This document shows, piece after piece, positions 18,011 through 27,550 of a stretch of 64,000 nucleotides of DNA (position 1 is its first letter; every line of letters begins with the position of its first letter). The stretch comes from Aquirufa beregesia. Lineage in GTDB: Bacteria; Bacteroidota; Bacteroidia; Cytophagales; Spirosomataceae. The notes beneath the pieces were generated by a model, which saw only the letters and a program-made list of their open reading frames with translations, was not told the DNA's origin and did no database searches. The stretch spans positions 204,345-268,344 of the forward strand of contig NZ_SEWW01000005.1 in the NCBI RefSeq assembly GCF_011090385.1, in the 5' to 3' direction. The position numbers and the translations under genes were made by a program.

Positions 18011-18205
18011 TTAGATTTTCTTTACATTGATAGCGTTAGCTCCACGCTTTCCGTCAGTTACTTCGTAGGAAACGCTGTCATTTTCGCGAATCGTAACACC
18101 AGCTAAGCCAGTTACGTGTACAAAAATGTCTTCACCTGTTTGATCGTCAACGATGAATCCGAAACCTTTCGTCTCGTTGAAAAATTTTACTTTACCAGTT
18201 TGCAT
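18011..18205 (-). CDS. CspA-family cold-shock RNA-binding protein
   Basis: 64 residues, a single cold-shock domain. RNP1 is KGFGFIVDD (about residues 13-21) and RNP2 is DIFVHV (about 26-31). These proteins melt RNA structure and act as RNA chaperones at low temperature or in growth transitions. It is monocistronic. The gene is followed by the divergent lysS terminator region and preceded by a long AT-rich gap, in which a -7 element TAAGTTTG lies at 18274-18267, implying a leader of roughly 55 nt. Confidence 0.96.
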   Translation of the reverse strand: MQTGKVKFFNETKGFGFIVDDQTGEDIFVHVTGLAGVTIRENDSVSYEVTDGKRGANAINVKKI

Positions 18206-18527
18206 AAAAAATTAATGTTAAAAATTAAATCTTAAAGAATTTTAGACGCAAGAATTTCGACTGGGACAAACTTATAGAATCAAATGGAGTATAAACCGGG
18301 AAGATACTAGGAGGGATGAAGTCGAGAATTTTGCTGAATTAAAACTTTTAAGTGCCCAAATGTATATAAAATTCAATTGCATGCAAGCAAATTCAAATTA
18401 AATATTACAAATTATCAGATATTTTATTTTATTATTGTAATATTTGTATAATAATTTGAACTATTCATATTTGTTATCTTAAAACGGGTAATTAATTAAT
18501 ATTTTTGTAGGTATTAAATTTAGCTAC
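18206..18527. promoter_or_regulatory. 322-nt AT-rich gap between cold-shock gene and PspC gene
   Basis: No ORF. It contains the minus-strand -7 element TAAGTTTG (18274-18267) for the cold-shock gene and a plus-strand TATTTTTG (18500-18507) before the PspC gene; neither has a properly spaced -33 TTTG. I see no other structure. Confidence 0.45.
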
Positions 18528-18749
18528 ATGGAAAAAGTAAAGTATTTCGTTGAAAATCAAGCTTTTGGAGTTTGTACTAGATTAGGAGAAAAGTTTAAAA
18601 TTTCCACCTCCAGCATCCGATTGTATTTTATTTATACCTCATTCATTACCATGGGTTCACCCATCATCATTTATTTAATTCTAGCATTTTGGATGAATAT
18701 TCGTCGGTATTTACGCCAAAGAAATAACCCCACTGTCTGGGAATTCTAA
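18528..18749 (+). CDS. Small PspC-domain membrane protein
   Basis: 73 residues consisting of one PspC domain: GVCTRLGEKFKISTSSIRLYF followed by a membrane segment (MGSPIIIYLILAFWM) and a basic tail. PspC domains occur in envelope-stress proteins and, in Bacteroidota, as short stand-alone membrane proteins of unclear role. It overlaps the end of the convergent glycosyltransferase gene by 4 nt. Family assignment is from the GVC..L...F.I....R pattern. Confidence 0.8.
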   Translation: MEKVKYFVENQAFGVCTRLGEKFKISTSSIRLYFIYTSFITMGSPIIIYLILAFWMNIRRYLRQRNNPTVWEF

Positions 18750-19753
18750 TATTTTAAGTCACTGAATTTTTTCTTTTTCTGCATGAAATAGGCCCAAAGG
18801 ATGGATTTGGGATACATGATTGTGCTTGATTTTTTAATTAGTGCATTCGGTAAATTTTGTTTGGGATGATGTACCAAAATATAATAGTAAAAGGCAAAAT
18901 GGGCTTTTACTATCGCCCAAATCAAAGCGAATTCTCCCGATAACAAATATCGAATTCCTGCTAATCCATCAGCCCCCATTCGAAATAAAAGGGTTGACCA
19001 TTTTTCCCAGCCAGAGAGGTTTTTGTACAATAGAATTAAATTATTTCTAAAATTTAAATAGGTCTTGAAAGGATTTCCTTTGTCTAGTGTACCTCCTCCC
19101 ACATGCTTGACAGTACTTTCTGCCACAGCTGCCACTTGATAGCCTGCTCTTTGAAATCTCCAACAAAGGTCTATTTCTTCCATATGAGCAAAAAAGTAAG
19201 CGTCTAAACCTCCCACTTGCCAGTATATGTCTGAGCGAACTAATAAACAAGCACCCGTAGCCCATTGGACTAGGCTAGTGCTATATTGGCCTTCATTTTT
19301 TTCAATGGAATCGAATATCCGACCTCGACAAAAGGGGAAACCCAAATTATCCCAATAGCCTCCAGCTGCACCTGCGTATTCAAAATAGGTAGGATCTTGA
19401 TAAGCTAGAATGAAGGGTTGTGCCGCCGCTACTAGTGGATTGTTTTCCATGTAATCCACTAATGGATTCAACCAGTTTTCACTAGGTTCTATGTCAGAAT
19501 TCATTAACACATAGTAATCTGCATCAATGCTTTGTAAAGCTCGATTATATCCTCCAGCATAACCCAGATTGCCTTCTCCAATTAAAAGATGTACTTCGGG
19601 ATATTGATTTTTTAGAAAGTCAATGGAATCATCGGAAGATCCATTATCCGCAACATAGATAGAATTCTTAGGACAGCTTGCTACCACCGATGGTAAGAAT
19701 TTTTCTAAAAAATGTTTTCCATTAAAATTTAAAATGACAATAGCTACCGACAT
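18746..19753 (-). CDS. Glycosyltransferase family 2 protein
   Basis: 335 residues with a GT-A fold: IVILNFNGKHFLEKFLPSV start, VADNGSSDDS nucleotide-sugar site, YVLMNSDIE DXD-like motif (about residues 82-90) and FAHMEEIDLCWRFQRAGY, the signature found in rhamnosyltransferase-like GT2 enzymes. It transfers a sugar onto a surface polysaccharide or lipid acceptor; donor and acceptor unknown. A TACCTTTG -7 element sits at 19776-19769 upstream on this strand. Other LPS-related genes in the window (rfaE2, kdsA) are distant. Confidence 0.9.
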   Translation of the reverse strand: MSVAIVILNFNGKHFLEKFLPSVVASCPKNSIYVADNGSSDDSIDFLKNQYPEVHLLIGEGNLGYAGGYNRALQSIDADYYVLMNSDIEPSENWLNPLVDYMENNPLVAAAQPFILAYQDPTYFEYAGAAGGYWDNLGFPFCRGRIFDSIEKNEGQYSTSLVQWATGACLLVRSDIYWQVGGLDAYFFAHMEEIDLCWRFQRAGYQVAAVAESTVKHVGGGTLDKGNPFKTYLNFRNNLILLYKNLSGWEKWSTLLFRMGADGLAGIRYLLSGEFALIWAIVKAHFAFYYYILVHHPKQNLPNALIKKSSTIMYPKSILWAYFMQKKKKFSDLKY

Positions 19754-19856
19754 AATGTTCCTTTGTCACAAAGGTAAGTAAATCGTTCAAATTAGAATTT
19801 ATTCGGGAAAGATGTATTTTTGTTAATCTTACCATCACATCAACTAATCAAATTGC

Positions 19857-21569
19857 ATGAATTCATCTTTTTTTCGCAAAAAGTCCATTGATAAAATAGT
19901 TTCTGATCAAATCGAGATTGAAAAGCTGGAAGGTGGATCCATGGTTCGAAATTTGGGAGTGCGTGACCTAACCTTTTTGGGGGTAGCCGCTATCATTGGG
20001 GCTAGTATCTTTTCTGCGATTGGGCAGGCCTCTGCTAACGGTGGTCCAGCCGTGTCTTTATTATTTGTATTTACAGCTGTGGCCTGTATGTTTACCGCTT
20101 TCTGTTACGCTCGATTTGCTGCTACAGTTCCCATCAGTGGTAGTGCTTATACCTATGCCTACACTAGTCTAGGTGAAATTGTCGCCTGGATTTTAGGTTG
20201 GAACTTATTGTTAGAATATGCCATTTCCAATGTTGCAGTGGCCATTTCTTGGTCAAAATATTTTGTTGATTTGGTCGAAGGTCTTGGTTTTCATATTCCT
20301 GATTACCTTACCATGGATTTTTTATCAGCCAAAAGAGCGTATGCTGAAGCGCAAGTTGCCATGTCACAAGGACAATTGTTGGAATCTCTATCTGTCAATG
20401 TCCGAGAAGGATATGCCGCCTATGCGACTGCTCCTTTGATATTTGGGTGGCATTTTGTAGCCAATATTCCCGCTTTATTAATTACTGCTGCCATTACTTA
20501 CTTGGTCTATATTGGAATTAGAGAAACCAAGAACATGAATAATATTTTGGTTATACTTAAACTACTCGTGATTGTAATCGTAGTAGGAGTGGGGGCATTT
20601 TATGTGCAGGTAGACAACTGGTCGCCATTTGCCCCCAATGGCATCAGCGGTGTGTTAAAAAGCGTGGCAGCGGTTTGTTTTGCCTATATTGGTTTTGACT
20701 CTATTTCAACCACAGCAGAGGAATGCACTAATCCTCAGCGCGATATTCCTAAAGCTATGATGTGGGCTTTGATAATATGCACGGTTTTATACGTACTGGT
20801 AACTTTAGTATTAACGGGTATTGTTCCATCTGCTTCTTTAGCTGGTATTGAAGATCCTTTGGCTTATATGTTCACACATGTAGGTTTACACGGTGTAGCC
20901 GGAGTAGTGGCAGCTAGTGCGGTTATTGCCTTAACAAGTGCCTTATTGGTATATCAGTTGGGGCAGCCTCGAATTTGGATGACGATGTCACGGGATGGAC
21001 TTTTACCCAAGGCTTTTTCTAACATTCATCCCAAATACCGAACACCTTCATTTTCGACCATCATGACCGGGGTTTTAGTGGGTATTCCTGCTTTATTTGC
21101 CAATTTGGAAGAGGTGATTAATTTGAGCAGTATAGGCACACTTTTTGCTTTTGTATTGGTTTGTGGAGGTGTATTAATTCTGGATTTAGATCCTGAAAAT
21201 CAAAAGAAATCTAAATTCAAAATTCCTTATATCAATGCCAAATATTGGGTAGGAGTAACTTGGCTAATTTGTTTGTATCTATATTTCCCCAATGTTGATT
21301 CTTGGTCGAGCTACTGGACTGCTCATTGGGTAGGTGATGCCCGAGTGGATCATTTCTTGATGTCTGGTTTTTTTCTCATTTGGTTGTTTTTAGCCTATTT
21401 TAGCTATACCATCAATTTATCATTGATACCTGTCTTAGGTCTATTGGTCAATTTATATTTGATGACCCAGATGGGAGCGACTAATTGGGAACGCTTCTTA
21501 TATTGGTGTATCGCGGGTTTCGTGATTTATTTTAGTTACAGTTATCGAAAGAGCAAATTACATGTATAA
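19857..21569 (+). CDS. APC-family amino acid permease
   Basis: 570 residues with about 12-14 membrane segments. The first helix has the APC substrate motif GVAAIIGASIFSAIG, and FAYIGFDSISTTAEECTNPQRDIPKAM is the hallmark of cationic amino acid transporter (CAT)-type members. A large soluble loop of about 50 residues lies between membrane segments near residues 145-195. It imports an amino acid with a proton or by exchange; specificity cannot be read. A -7 element TATTTTTG is present at 19815-19822, and a terminator follows directly. Confidence 0.9.
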   Translation: MNSSFFRKKSIDKIVSDQIEIEKLEGGSMVRNLGVRDLTFLGVAAIIGASIFSAIGQASANGGPAVSLLFVFTAVACMFTAFCYARFAATVPISGSAYTYAYTSLGEIVAWILGWNLLLEYAISNVAVAISWSKYFVDLVEGLGFHIPDYLTMDFLSAKRAYAEAQVAMSQGQLLESLSVNVREGYAAYATAPLIFGWHFVANIPALLITAAITYLVYIGIRETKNMNNILVILKLLVIVIVVGVGAFYVQVDNWSPFAPNGISGVLKSVAAVCFAYIGFDSISTTAEECTNPQRDIPKAMMWALIICTVLYVLVTLVLTGIVPSASLAGIEDPLAYMFTHVGLHGVAGVVAASAVIALTSALLVYQLGQPRIWMTMSRDGLLPKAFSNIHPKYRTPSFSTIMTGVLVGIPALFANLEEVINLSSIGTLFAFVLVCGGVLILDLDPENQKKSKFKIPYINAKYWVGVTWLICLYLYFPNVDSWSSYWTAHWVGDARVDHFLMSGFFLIWLFLAYFSYTINLSLIPVLGLLVNLYLMTQMGATNWERFLYWCIAGFVIYFSYSYRKSKLHV

Positions 21570-21593
21570 AAAAAGGGCCATCGGCCCTTTTTT
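21568..21593 (+). terminator. Bidirectional intrinsic terminator after APC permease
   Basis: AAAAAAGGGCC, ATC loop, GGCCCTTTTTT. It lies between convergent genes and has T runs on both strands. Confidence 0.9.
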
Positions 21594-21601
21594 GTTATTT
21601 G

Positions 21602-22294
21602 TTAGTCGTTACTTCTTCGACCACCTAATAAATTTAAGTAGTAGAGTAATTGCGCCAACATGGCTAATGCAGCTACTACATAAGTCATAGCTGCCCACCA
21701 AAGTGCATCTTTTGACATTTCATATTCACTTGCATTGACAATTTGATTGTTTTTTATCCATGCCAAGGCACGATTGGAGGCGTCAAATTCGACAGGTAGC
21801 GTAACAAAACTGAATAAAGTAGCTAAGGCAAATAAGGCCACTCCAATACTCAATAAAGTTGAATTTCCGGTAGAATATAAAAGCATCATTCCAATCATTA
21901 ATAAAATGGGCATGAAACCATTAGCGATATTCAATAATGGAACCATAGCACTTCTAAACTGCAAAAAGGAATAGGCTTTGGCATGTTGAACAGCATGCCC
22001 ACATTCGTGTGCTGCCACTGCTGCAGAAGCAGCATTTCGACCATGATAGACATCAGCACTTAAATTCACAGTTTTGTCGCTTGGATTATAATGGTCCGTT
22101 AATTGACCATCCACGGAAATAACGCGAACATCGTAGATTCCATGGTCAGAAAGCATCTTTTCTGCAATTTGCTGTCCAGATAAATTACTTTGAAGGGGTA
22201 CTTCCGAATACTGTTTGAATTTGGATTTTAATCTCCAAGAAATCATCATTCCGATAACTCCAAAAAGGATGGTTAAAACATAGATTCCGGTCAT
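21602..22294 (-). CDS. Membrane zinc metallopeptidase (YugP-like)
   Basis: 230 residues with a Zn-binding AAHECGHAVQHA motif (about residues 90-101, a HExxH motif) flanked by membrane segments: one at the N-terminus (YVLTILFGVIGMMISW) and three in the C-terminal half. This architecture matches the YugP/Zn-peptidase 2 family, membrane proteases of poorly known substrate. The start lies 4 nt after the rfaE2 stop, suggesting co-transcription with the upstream rfaE2 and flippase-like genes. Confidence 0.88.
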   Translation of the reverse strand: MTGIYVLTILFGVIGMMISWRLKSKFKQYSEVPLQSNLSGQQIAEKMLSDHGIYDVRVISVDGQLTDHYNPSDKTVNLSADVYHGRNAASAAVAAHECGHAVQHAKAYSFLQFRSAMVPLLNIANGFMPILLMIGMMLLYSTGNSTLLSIGVALFALATLFSFVTLPVEFDASNRALAWIKNNQIVNASEYEMSKDALWWAAMTYVVAALAMLAQLLYYLNLLGGRRSND

Positions 22295-22298
22295 TTTT

Positions 22299-22781
22299 TT
22301 ATTTTTTAAGTTTGTTAATAATTCCTGTTGTTGAATAATTGGGTACTAAATCAATGGTGCTCACTTCGCCACCAGCTTCTAACACTTCTTTTGAGCCTAC
22401 AATAGTGTCTATGGTGTAATCGTTTCCTTTAATCAATACGTCTGGTAATAAGGACTTAATTAATTCTAAGGGTGTTTCTTCGTCAAAAATGATGACTAAG
22501 GAAACGAAACCCAAAGCAGCAATTAAGCGGGCCCGAGCGTACTCTGAATTCACAGGTCTTTCTGGGCCTTTTAGTTCTCTTACAGATCGATCTGAATTAA
22601 CAGCCACGATCATTTGATCTCCTGCCTGACTTGACTTTTCTAGGTAATCGACATGGCCGAGATGTAAAATATCAAAACATCCATTGGTGAAAACAACTTT
22701 TTGACGGTCATTTTTCCACGTATTTCGAATTTCAATAGCTTCACTGAGTGTATGAATTTTATGTTCACTGAGAGTTGACAC
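22299..22781 (-). CDS. rfaE2: D-glycero-beta-D-manno-heptose 1-phosphate adenylyltransferase (RfaE2/HldE C-domain)
   Basis: 160 residues with the nucleotidyltransferase signature VVFTNGCFDILHLGHVDYLEKS and the second motif LIKGNDYTIDTIVGS. It activates heptose-1-phosphate to ADP-heptose for LPS core. In E. coli this domain is fused to the RfaE1 kinase; here it is stand-alone. The PfkB kinase at 58.0 kb is not an obvious partner. Its first 17 nt overlap the end of the upstream flippase-like gene. Confidence 0.92.
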   Translation of the reverse strand: MSTLSEHKIHTLSEAIEIRNTWKNDRQKVVFTNGCFDILHLGHVDYLEKSSQAGDQMIVAVNSDRSVRELKGPERPVNSEYARARLIAALGFVSLVIIFDEETPLELIKSLLPDVLIKGNDYTIDTIVGSKEVLEAGGEVSTIDLVPNYSTTGIINKLKK

Positions 22782-23760
22782 TGTTTGTTTTTTTAGGTAA
22801 GAAAAGAGTTAAAATAAAACTGATACCCCCAAATAACAAGATGGTGGCCATTTGAGTTCCGTGAAAAAATGTAGCCAAGGCTGTAGCCTCTTTCATGGGG
22901 ATTTGATAGAAAAATAAGGTGGATGCTACTAGGCTATGATAGGCTCCGATTCCACCTTGTGTAGGGGTTGCCATACCAAATGTCCCCATCACTAAAATAC
23001 TTAATGCAGCTGAAAAACCCAGGTTTTCACTACTAGAGAAAGCTAAAAGCAGCGTGTAGGCATTCAGGAAGTAAGCGACCCAAATAGCTAGGGTATAGAT
23101 CAAAAACAAACCAGGTTTTTTTACGTCTTTGATGCTGATGATGCCATCAATCCAGCCAGAGAGAATTTGCCCTACTTTTGAACTTTTTGACAGTACTTCC
23201 CATTTAGCTATGATAAAATCTTTGGTGAACCATAAGGTGATAAGTCCAATTAAGCCTACAATAATCAAACCCATAATCAAGGTCAAAGGTGGAGTGTCTG
23301 TTTGTGGAAATAGGAAAGACTGAATGGGTTTCCATTCAACTAAGAACGTAATTCCAACCAAGACAACTAGGCCTAATAAATCGACAATTCTTTCGGTGAT
23401 AACAGTGCCAAAAGACTTTTCAAAAGGTATATCAGCTGTTTTTTGGAGTGAACCACAACGAGAAACTTCTCCCATCCTAGGAACAATGAAATTGGCAAAA
23501 TAGCCAATAAGCACAGCAGAGAAAGTTCTAACTTGACCAGGCTGATAGTTTAGGCTATCAAGTAATTGTTCCCAACGTAATGCCCTTAGCCAATGAGAAA
23601 TCAAAGAAATAATAATGGCTACAGTTACCCACTGATAATTAGCATGTAAAAGAGTTTGGTAAATATCATCCCATTCTAGTTGACTTTTGGAAAATGCCCA
23701 ATACAAGAGTGAGGCAGCTAATAAAGTCGAGAATAAGTACTTAAGAATGGATTTTATCAT
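22765..23760 (-). CDS. Flippase-like membrane protein (LPG synthase TM / YbhN family)
   Basis: Start set at ATG 23760 (IKSILKYLFSTLLAAS); a GTG 27 nt upstream gives a hydrophilic leader out of keeping. The 331 residues hold about eight membrane segments and the family motifs LISHWLRALRWEQLL and NFIVPRMGEVSRCGSL, seen in YbhN/AglD-like proteins proposed to flip lipids or lipid-linked sugars. Downstream and overlapping is rfaE2, so a role in LPS precursor or glycolipid handling is a reasonable inference. Confidence 0.85.
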   Translation of the reverse strand: MIKSILKYLFSTLLAASLLYWAFSKSQLEWDDIYQTLLHANYQWVTVAIIISLISHWLRALRWEQLLDSLNYQPGQVRTFSAVLIGYFANFIVPRMGEVSRCGSLQKTADIPFEKSFGTVITERIVDLLGLVVLVGITFLVEWKPIQSFLFPQTDTPPLTLIMGLIIVGLIGLITLWFTKDFIIAKWEVLSKSSKVGQILSGWIDGIISIKDVKKPGLFLIYTLAIWVAYFLNAYTLLLAFSSSENLGFSAALSILVMGTFGMATPTQGGIGAYHSLVASTLFFYQIPMKEATALATFFHGTQMATILLFGGISFILTLFLPKKTNSVNSQ

Positions 23761-23893
23761 GTTGTGGTGATGGATTTCGGGAATCACAAGGCAAAATAAA
23801 GAGCTTTGCTTAAATTATATAGCTGGAATCCGATAAAATTTTTATATTTTTGCAAAGTTTTTTTGGGATAATTTTCCCCTAAATCAATTTAGA

Positions 23894-24703
23894 ATGTCCA
23901 AATTACGTATTCTTTACGTTTCGAGTGAGGTTGACCCTTTCCTTAACACCTCTAGAATTGCAGACTTCGTTCGTAACCTTCCAACTGCTATGCAGGAGAG
24001 GGGAATGGAGATTCGAATCTTGGTTCCAAGATTTGGTTCCATCAATGAACGCAAAAACCGTTTGCATGAAGTAGTTCGGCTATCAGGAATCACTATCCCC
24101 ATGGGTGAGGAAGAAAAACCGTTAACGATTAAGGTCGCTAGTATTCCTGCTGCTAAATTGCAGGTGTATTTTATTGATAATGAAGATTATTTCCAGCGTA
24201 AATTTGTTTTAACTGACAAAGACGGCGCATTCTACGAAGACAATCACGAACGTGCTGCATTCTTCTGCAAAGGAGCATTGGAGACAGTTGTGAAATTAGG
24301 CTGGTCGCCCGATGTCGTACACTGTAATGATTGGATGTCAAGCTTAGTACCATTGTACATTTCTACCCATTACAAAAACCACCCAATCTTCAAAGATTCA
24401 AAAACTATTTTCTCTCCTCACAATTCTGAATTTGATTTTACGTTCTCTAATGACGATTTGCTAGGGAAAGTGAAATTAGGTGAAATTGAAGACGAAAATT
24501 TAACTAGTTTAGCAAATTCAGATTATTCTGCCTTCATTAAAATTGGTGCAGAATATGCCGATAAAGTAGTATCATTAGAAAATGCGGAAAATAGCCGTAT
24601 CCAATCCATCATTGATGAATTTAAATCAAAAACCTATCAAAATATTGCCGAAAATGATCTCGATTTCTTCGAAAAATTGTATTTGGAATTGGCCGGCAAT
24701 TAA
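23894..24703 (+). CDS. Glycogen/starch synthase-like protein, GT5 N-terminal domain only
   Basis: 269 residues. The sequence matches the N-terminal half of GT5 glycogen synthases: ILYVSSEVDPF start, LVPRFGSINERKNRLHEVVRL, and PDVVHCNDWMSSLVPLYI. The C-terminal nucleotide-sugar-binding Rossmann domain (with its EXXXXXXXE motif) is missing, so ADP-glucose transfer is unlikely. It does not look recently broken: the end is clean and overlaps a lipoprotein gene by 50 nt. I recall such short forms in other Bacteroidota; function unknown. A -7 element TATTTTTG is at 23845-23852. Confidence 0.82.
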   Translation: MSKLRILYVSSEVDPFLNTSRIADFVRNLPTAMQERGMEIRILVPRFGSINERKNRLHEVVRLSGITIPMGEEEKPLTIKVASIPAAKLQVYFIDNEDYFQRKFVLTDKDGAFYEDNHERAAFFCKGALETVVKLGWSPDVVHCNDWMSSLVPLYISTHYKNHPIFKDSKTIFSPHNSEFDFTFSNDDLLGKVKLGEIEDENLTSLANSDYSAFIKIGAEYADKVVSLENAENSRIQSIIDEFKSKTYQNIAENDLDFFEKLYLELAGN

Positions 24704-26024
24704 ATGGGTAGGGATTCTCTCCCTTTTCCTTACTTCTTGTGATTTACCCAAAGAAATTGGGTCCGATTTGTTTAGTGTAGAAGTTGGGTTGAACTATACA
24801 GATTCATTGAGCATTCAGTCATCTACCGTGTTGATTGATTCGATATATACGAATCAAACGGGTGCGTTTTTGGTTGGATCGCATCAAGATCCTATTTTGG
24901 GTACTATTGCTGCCTCTGCATTTACGCAGATTGCGAACGTGGATACCTTGAAAAGTACAGAGGCTTCTATTTTAGATTCCTTAAAAATGAATTTGATCTA
25001 TCAGTCTTTTGTGGGTGATACGACTCAAAAACAGACCATATCCATATATAGACTAAAGGATAGTGTGAGTCGTGCGGTGGATTATTTTAATATTTCTACT
25101 TTACCTTATGACCCCACTCCGATAGGAACACATTCGTTTTATCCTCGTCCAATCAAAGCGAAAACGGCTAATGGAGACTCCCTGAAATACGATACCTTAA
25201 GTTTCAAAATGAATGCTTCTTTTGGTAGAGAATTATTAGGAAAATATACGGATAAGTCCATTGCTGCGGGTGGTGCTGCCTTTAGAGATTATTTCAAAGG
25301 AATGCACATTAAATCGAGCTCCTCAGCAAAAGCGGCCATCATTGGGTTTACTCCTACTTATTCGGTAATGACGTTGCATTATCATAATCCGAATGATACC
25401 GTTAAATACGCCATCAATTATTACTTCAGCCTATCCACGGCTTTAGTGGCTGAAATTCATGGTCGATTTAATCAGTTGAATATTTCTAGATCAGGTGTTT
25501 TAGGTAATTTACAAAAACCAGGAGATAGAATTCCAGCTTCACAGTCTAATATGGTGACTTATGTTCAATCAGGAACAGGTTTGGCTACTAAATTAGAAAT
25601 TCCTTATTTATTGAATTTAAAAGGGAATAAGAATGTCGCGATTAATAAGGCTGAGTTAGTTATTCCTGCAGCAGATAGTTATGAACTATCCAAAACCTTA
25701 GGTACTTTATCTTTGGTAGAAACAGATGCCAGCAATAGGACTCTCAAGAATTCCTATGGCTTAAGGTATTTATTAACAGAGGGCGGAGCCGGTATTCAAT
25801 CGGCTAGTTTTAATACTAGTGACAAAACATATAGTTTTAACATTACTACGGCCATCCAAAATATAATTGCCAATAACCGTAAGAATTTCGCGATTTTGGT
25901 GACTAGTCCTTTGACTAGCAATACGGCAGGTTATAGTCGCATTATTGGAGATAATATTCGTTATGTACCTTTGAATGCTAGTAAAATCAAATTGAAGGTA
26001 TATTATACCTACATTGCGAAATAA
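24654..26024 (+). CDS. DUF4270 family outer-membrane lipoprotein
   Basis: The open frame runs from 24582, but ATG 24654 gives a proper lipoprotein signal: ISISSKNCIWNWPAIKWVG, hydrophobic core, then FLTSC lipobox (456 residues in all). The mature protein begins CDLPKEIGSDLF, typical of DUF4270 proteins, which are large beta-rich surface lipoproteins restricted to Bacteroidota. Function unknown. The 5' end is nested in the last 50 nt of the GT5-like gene in another frame, so the two are co-transcribed. Confidence 0.87.
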   Translation: MISISSKNCIWNWPAIKWVGILSLFLTSCDLPKEIGSDLFSVEVGLNYTDSLSIQSSTVLIDSIYTNQTGAFLVGSHQDPILGTIAASAFTQIANVDTLKSTEASILDSLKMNLIYQSFVGDTTQKQTISIYRLKDSVSRAVDYFNISTLPYDPTPIGTHSFYPRPIKAKTANGDSLKYDTLSFKMNASFGRELLGKYTDKSIAAGGAAFRDYFKGMHIKSSSSAKAAIIGFTPTYSVMTLHYHNPNDTVKYAINYYFSLSTALVAEIHGRFNQLNISRSGVLGNLQKPGDRIPASQSNMVTYVQSGTGLATKLEIPYLLNLKGNKNVAINKAELVIPAADSYELSKTLGTLSLVETDASNRTLKNSYGLRYLLTEGGAGIQSASFNTSDKTYSFNITTAIQNIIANNRKNFAILVTSPLTSNTAGYSRIIGDNIRYVPLNASKIKLKVYYTYIAK

Positions 26025-26035
26025 TTGACAAGATT

Positions 26036-26821
26036 ATGGTTTCCCCGAATAGCCATTTACGGGTAAGTATGGTGCAGACCTCCCTTATATGGGAGAATCC
26101 TGCAGCCAATTGCGCTATTTTAGAAGAGAAATTACAAGCTTTACAGGGTAAAACGGATGTGGTAGTTTTGCCAGAAATGTTCCTTACTGGTTTTAGCATG
26201 AGTGCCGAAGGAGCGGGTTTTCCCAAAGGAGATCAAGTCCAATGGATGCAAATGATGGCAAATCGTTTGGATGTATTGTTAGTAGGAAGCCTCAAAATCA
26301 AAGAAAATAATCAATTTTTTAATCGTTTGTTAGCCGTTTTTCCTGATGGGAAAATCGTTGCTTATAATAAGCGCCATTTGTTTCGAATGGGCAATGAGCA
26401 TCAGTTTTATAGCTCTGGTGAAGAGCAGCGGATTTTAACCTATAAATCTTGGAACATAGCCTTATTTGTTTGCTATGATTTACGTTTTCCGGTTTGGTCC
26501 AGAAATGTGCAAATGGCCTATGATTTAGCTATATATGTGGCTAATTGGCCCGCTGCACGCGCCCATGCTTGGTCCACACTGCTGAAGGCCCGAGCTATTG
26601 AAAATTTAGCCTATGTTGTAGGAGTTAATCGGGTGGGAAAAGATGCCAATGACTTAGCTTATCAAGGCGATTCGGTGGTAGTTTCTTTTAAAGGAGAAGA
26701 ACTTATCCATCTGTTTGATGAAGAAACGATACAAACTACCCCAATCTCGAAGGAATCACTTAGTGAGTTTAGGGATAAATTCCCTGCACATCTTGATGCA
26801 GATGCTTTTGAATTGAATTAA
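26036..26821 (+). CDS. Nitrilase-superfamily amidohydrolase (omega-amidase-like)
   Basis: 261 residues with the Glu-Lys-Cys catalytic triad of the nitrilase superfamily: Glu47 (VLPEMF), Lys112 (YNKRHLF) and Cys146 (FVCYDLRFP). The FVCYDLRFPVWSRN segment is typical of the NIT2/YafV branch, whose members hydrolyse 2-oxoglutaramate or 2-oxosuccinamate in metabolite repair. It is convergent with the GldA-like ABC gene, overlapping it by 4 nt at the stop codons. Confidence 0.9.
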   Translation: MVSPNSHLRVSMVQTSLIWENPAANCAILEEKLQALQGKTDVVVLPEMFLTGFSMSAEGAGFPKGDQVQWMQMMANRLDVLLVGSLKIKENNQFFNRLLAVFPDGKIVAYNKRHLFRMGNEHQFYSSGEEQRILTYKSWNIALFVCYDLRFPVWSRNVQMAYDLAIYVANWPAARAHAWSTLLKARAIENLAYVVGVNRVGKDANDLAYQGDSVVVSFKGEELIHLFDEETIQTTPISKESLSEFRDKFPAHLDADAFELN

Positions 26822-27525
26822 GCTGTTTTATCCTTAAAAAAAGCAGCCAAGCCTCCCGTATAATTTTGAGCTTCTTGTAGCGAACAATCAGCTACTAAAT
26901 TTCCATGGCTGATGAGTAAAATACGGTCGCAAATGGATTCTACCTCGGTCAATAGATGACTCGAAAATAATATAGTTTTACCTGAACTTAATGATTGAAT
27001 TAAGGATCTGATTTCCGCCATTTGATTGGGATCTAAGCCACTGGTGGGTTCATCTAGTATTAGTACTGAAGGATTATGAAAGATCGCTTGTGCAATGCCA
27101 ACTCGCTGTTGATAGCCTTTCGATAATTCAGCAATTTTCTTTTTTTTCTCTTTCTCTAGTCCTACCAGTAGAATGACCTCTTCGATTCGTTTTTTTCTTT
27201 GGGCAGCAGAAAAGCCATGAATTTTACCGATAAAATCAAGGAATTCCTGTACATACATATCAGGGTAAAGTGGGTTGTTTTCAGCCAAATAGCCGATTTT
27301 TCTTTTCAATTCCAACGTATGATCAGCCACGCTCAATCCTAGCACCTTGGCTTCTCCCTGACTAGGCTGGATTAATCCAACGAGCATTTTGATGGTGCTA
27401 GACTTTCCAGCACCATTAGGTCCTAGAAATCCAATGATTTGACCTTCAGAAGCTTGGAATGAAATGGAATTGACGGCGATTTGTGAACCGTATATTTTAG
27501 AAAGATTGGCAACTTCAATCGACAT
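26818..27525 (-). CDS. ABC transporter ATP-binding protein, GldA-like
   Basis: 235 residues with Walker A GPNGAGKSS (about 34-42), signature LSKGYQQRVGIAQAI, Walker B VLILDEPTSGLDPNQ and the switch His in LFSSHLLTEVE. The start MSIEVANLSKIYGSQ, the AENNPLYPDMYV segment and the DPNQ after Walker B resemble GldA, the gliding-motility-associated ATPase, but the protein stops about 60 residues short of typical GldA and no gldF/gldG permease is adjacent. It could be a shortened GldA or another ABC-2 exporter ATPase. Confidence 0.8.
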   Translation of the reverse strand: MSIEVANLSKIYGSQIAVNSISFQASEGQIIGFLGPNGAGKSSTIKMLVGLIQPSQGEAKVLGLSVADHTLELKRKIGYLAENNPLYPDMYVQEFLDFIGKIHGFSAAQRKKRIEEVILLVGLEKEKKKKIAELSKGYQQRVGIAQAIFHNPSVLILDEPTSGLDPNQMAEIRSLIQSLSSGKTILFSSHLLTEVESICDRILLISHGNLVADCSLQEAQNYTGGLAAFFKDKTA

Positions 27526-27550
27526 ACCTGATAAGGGATAGATTATCTGA

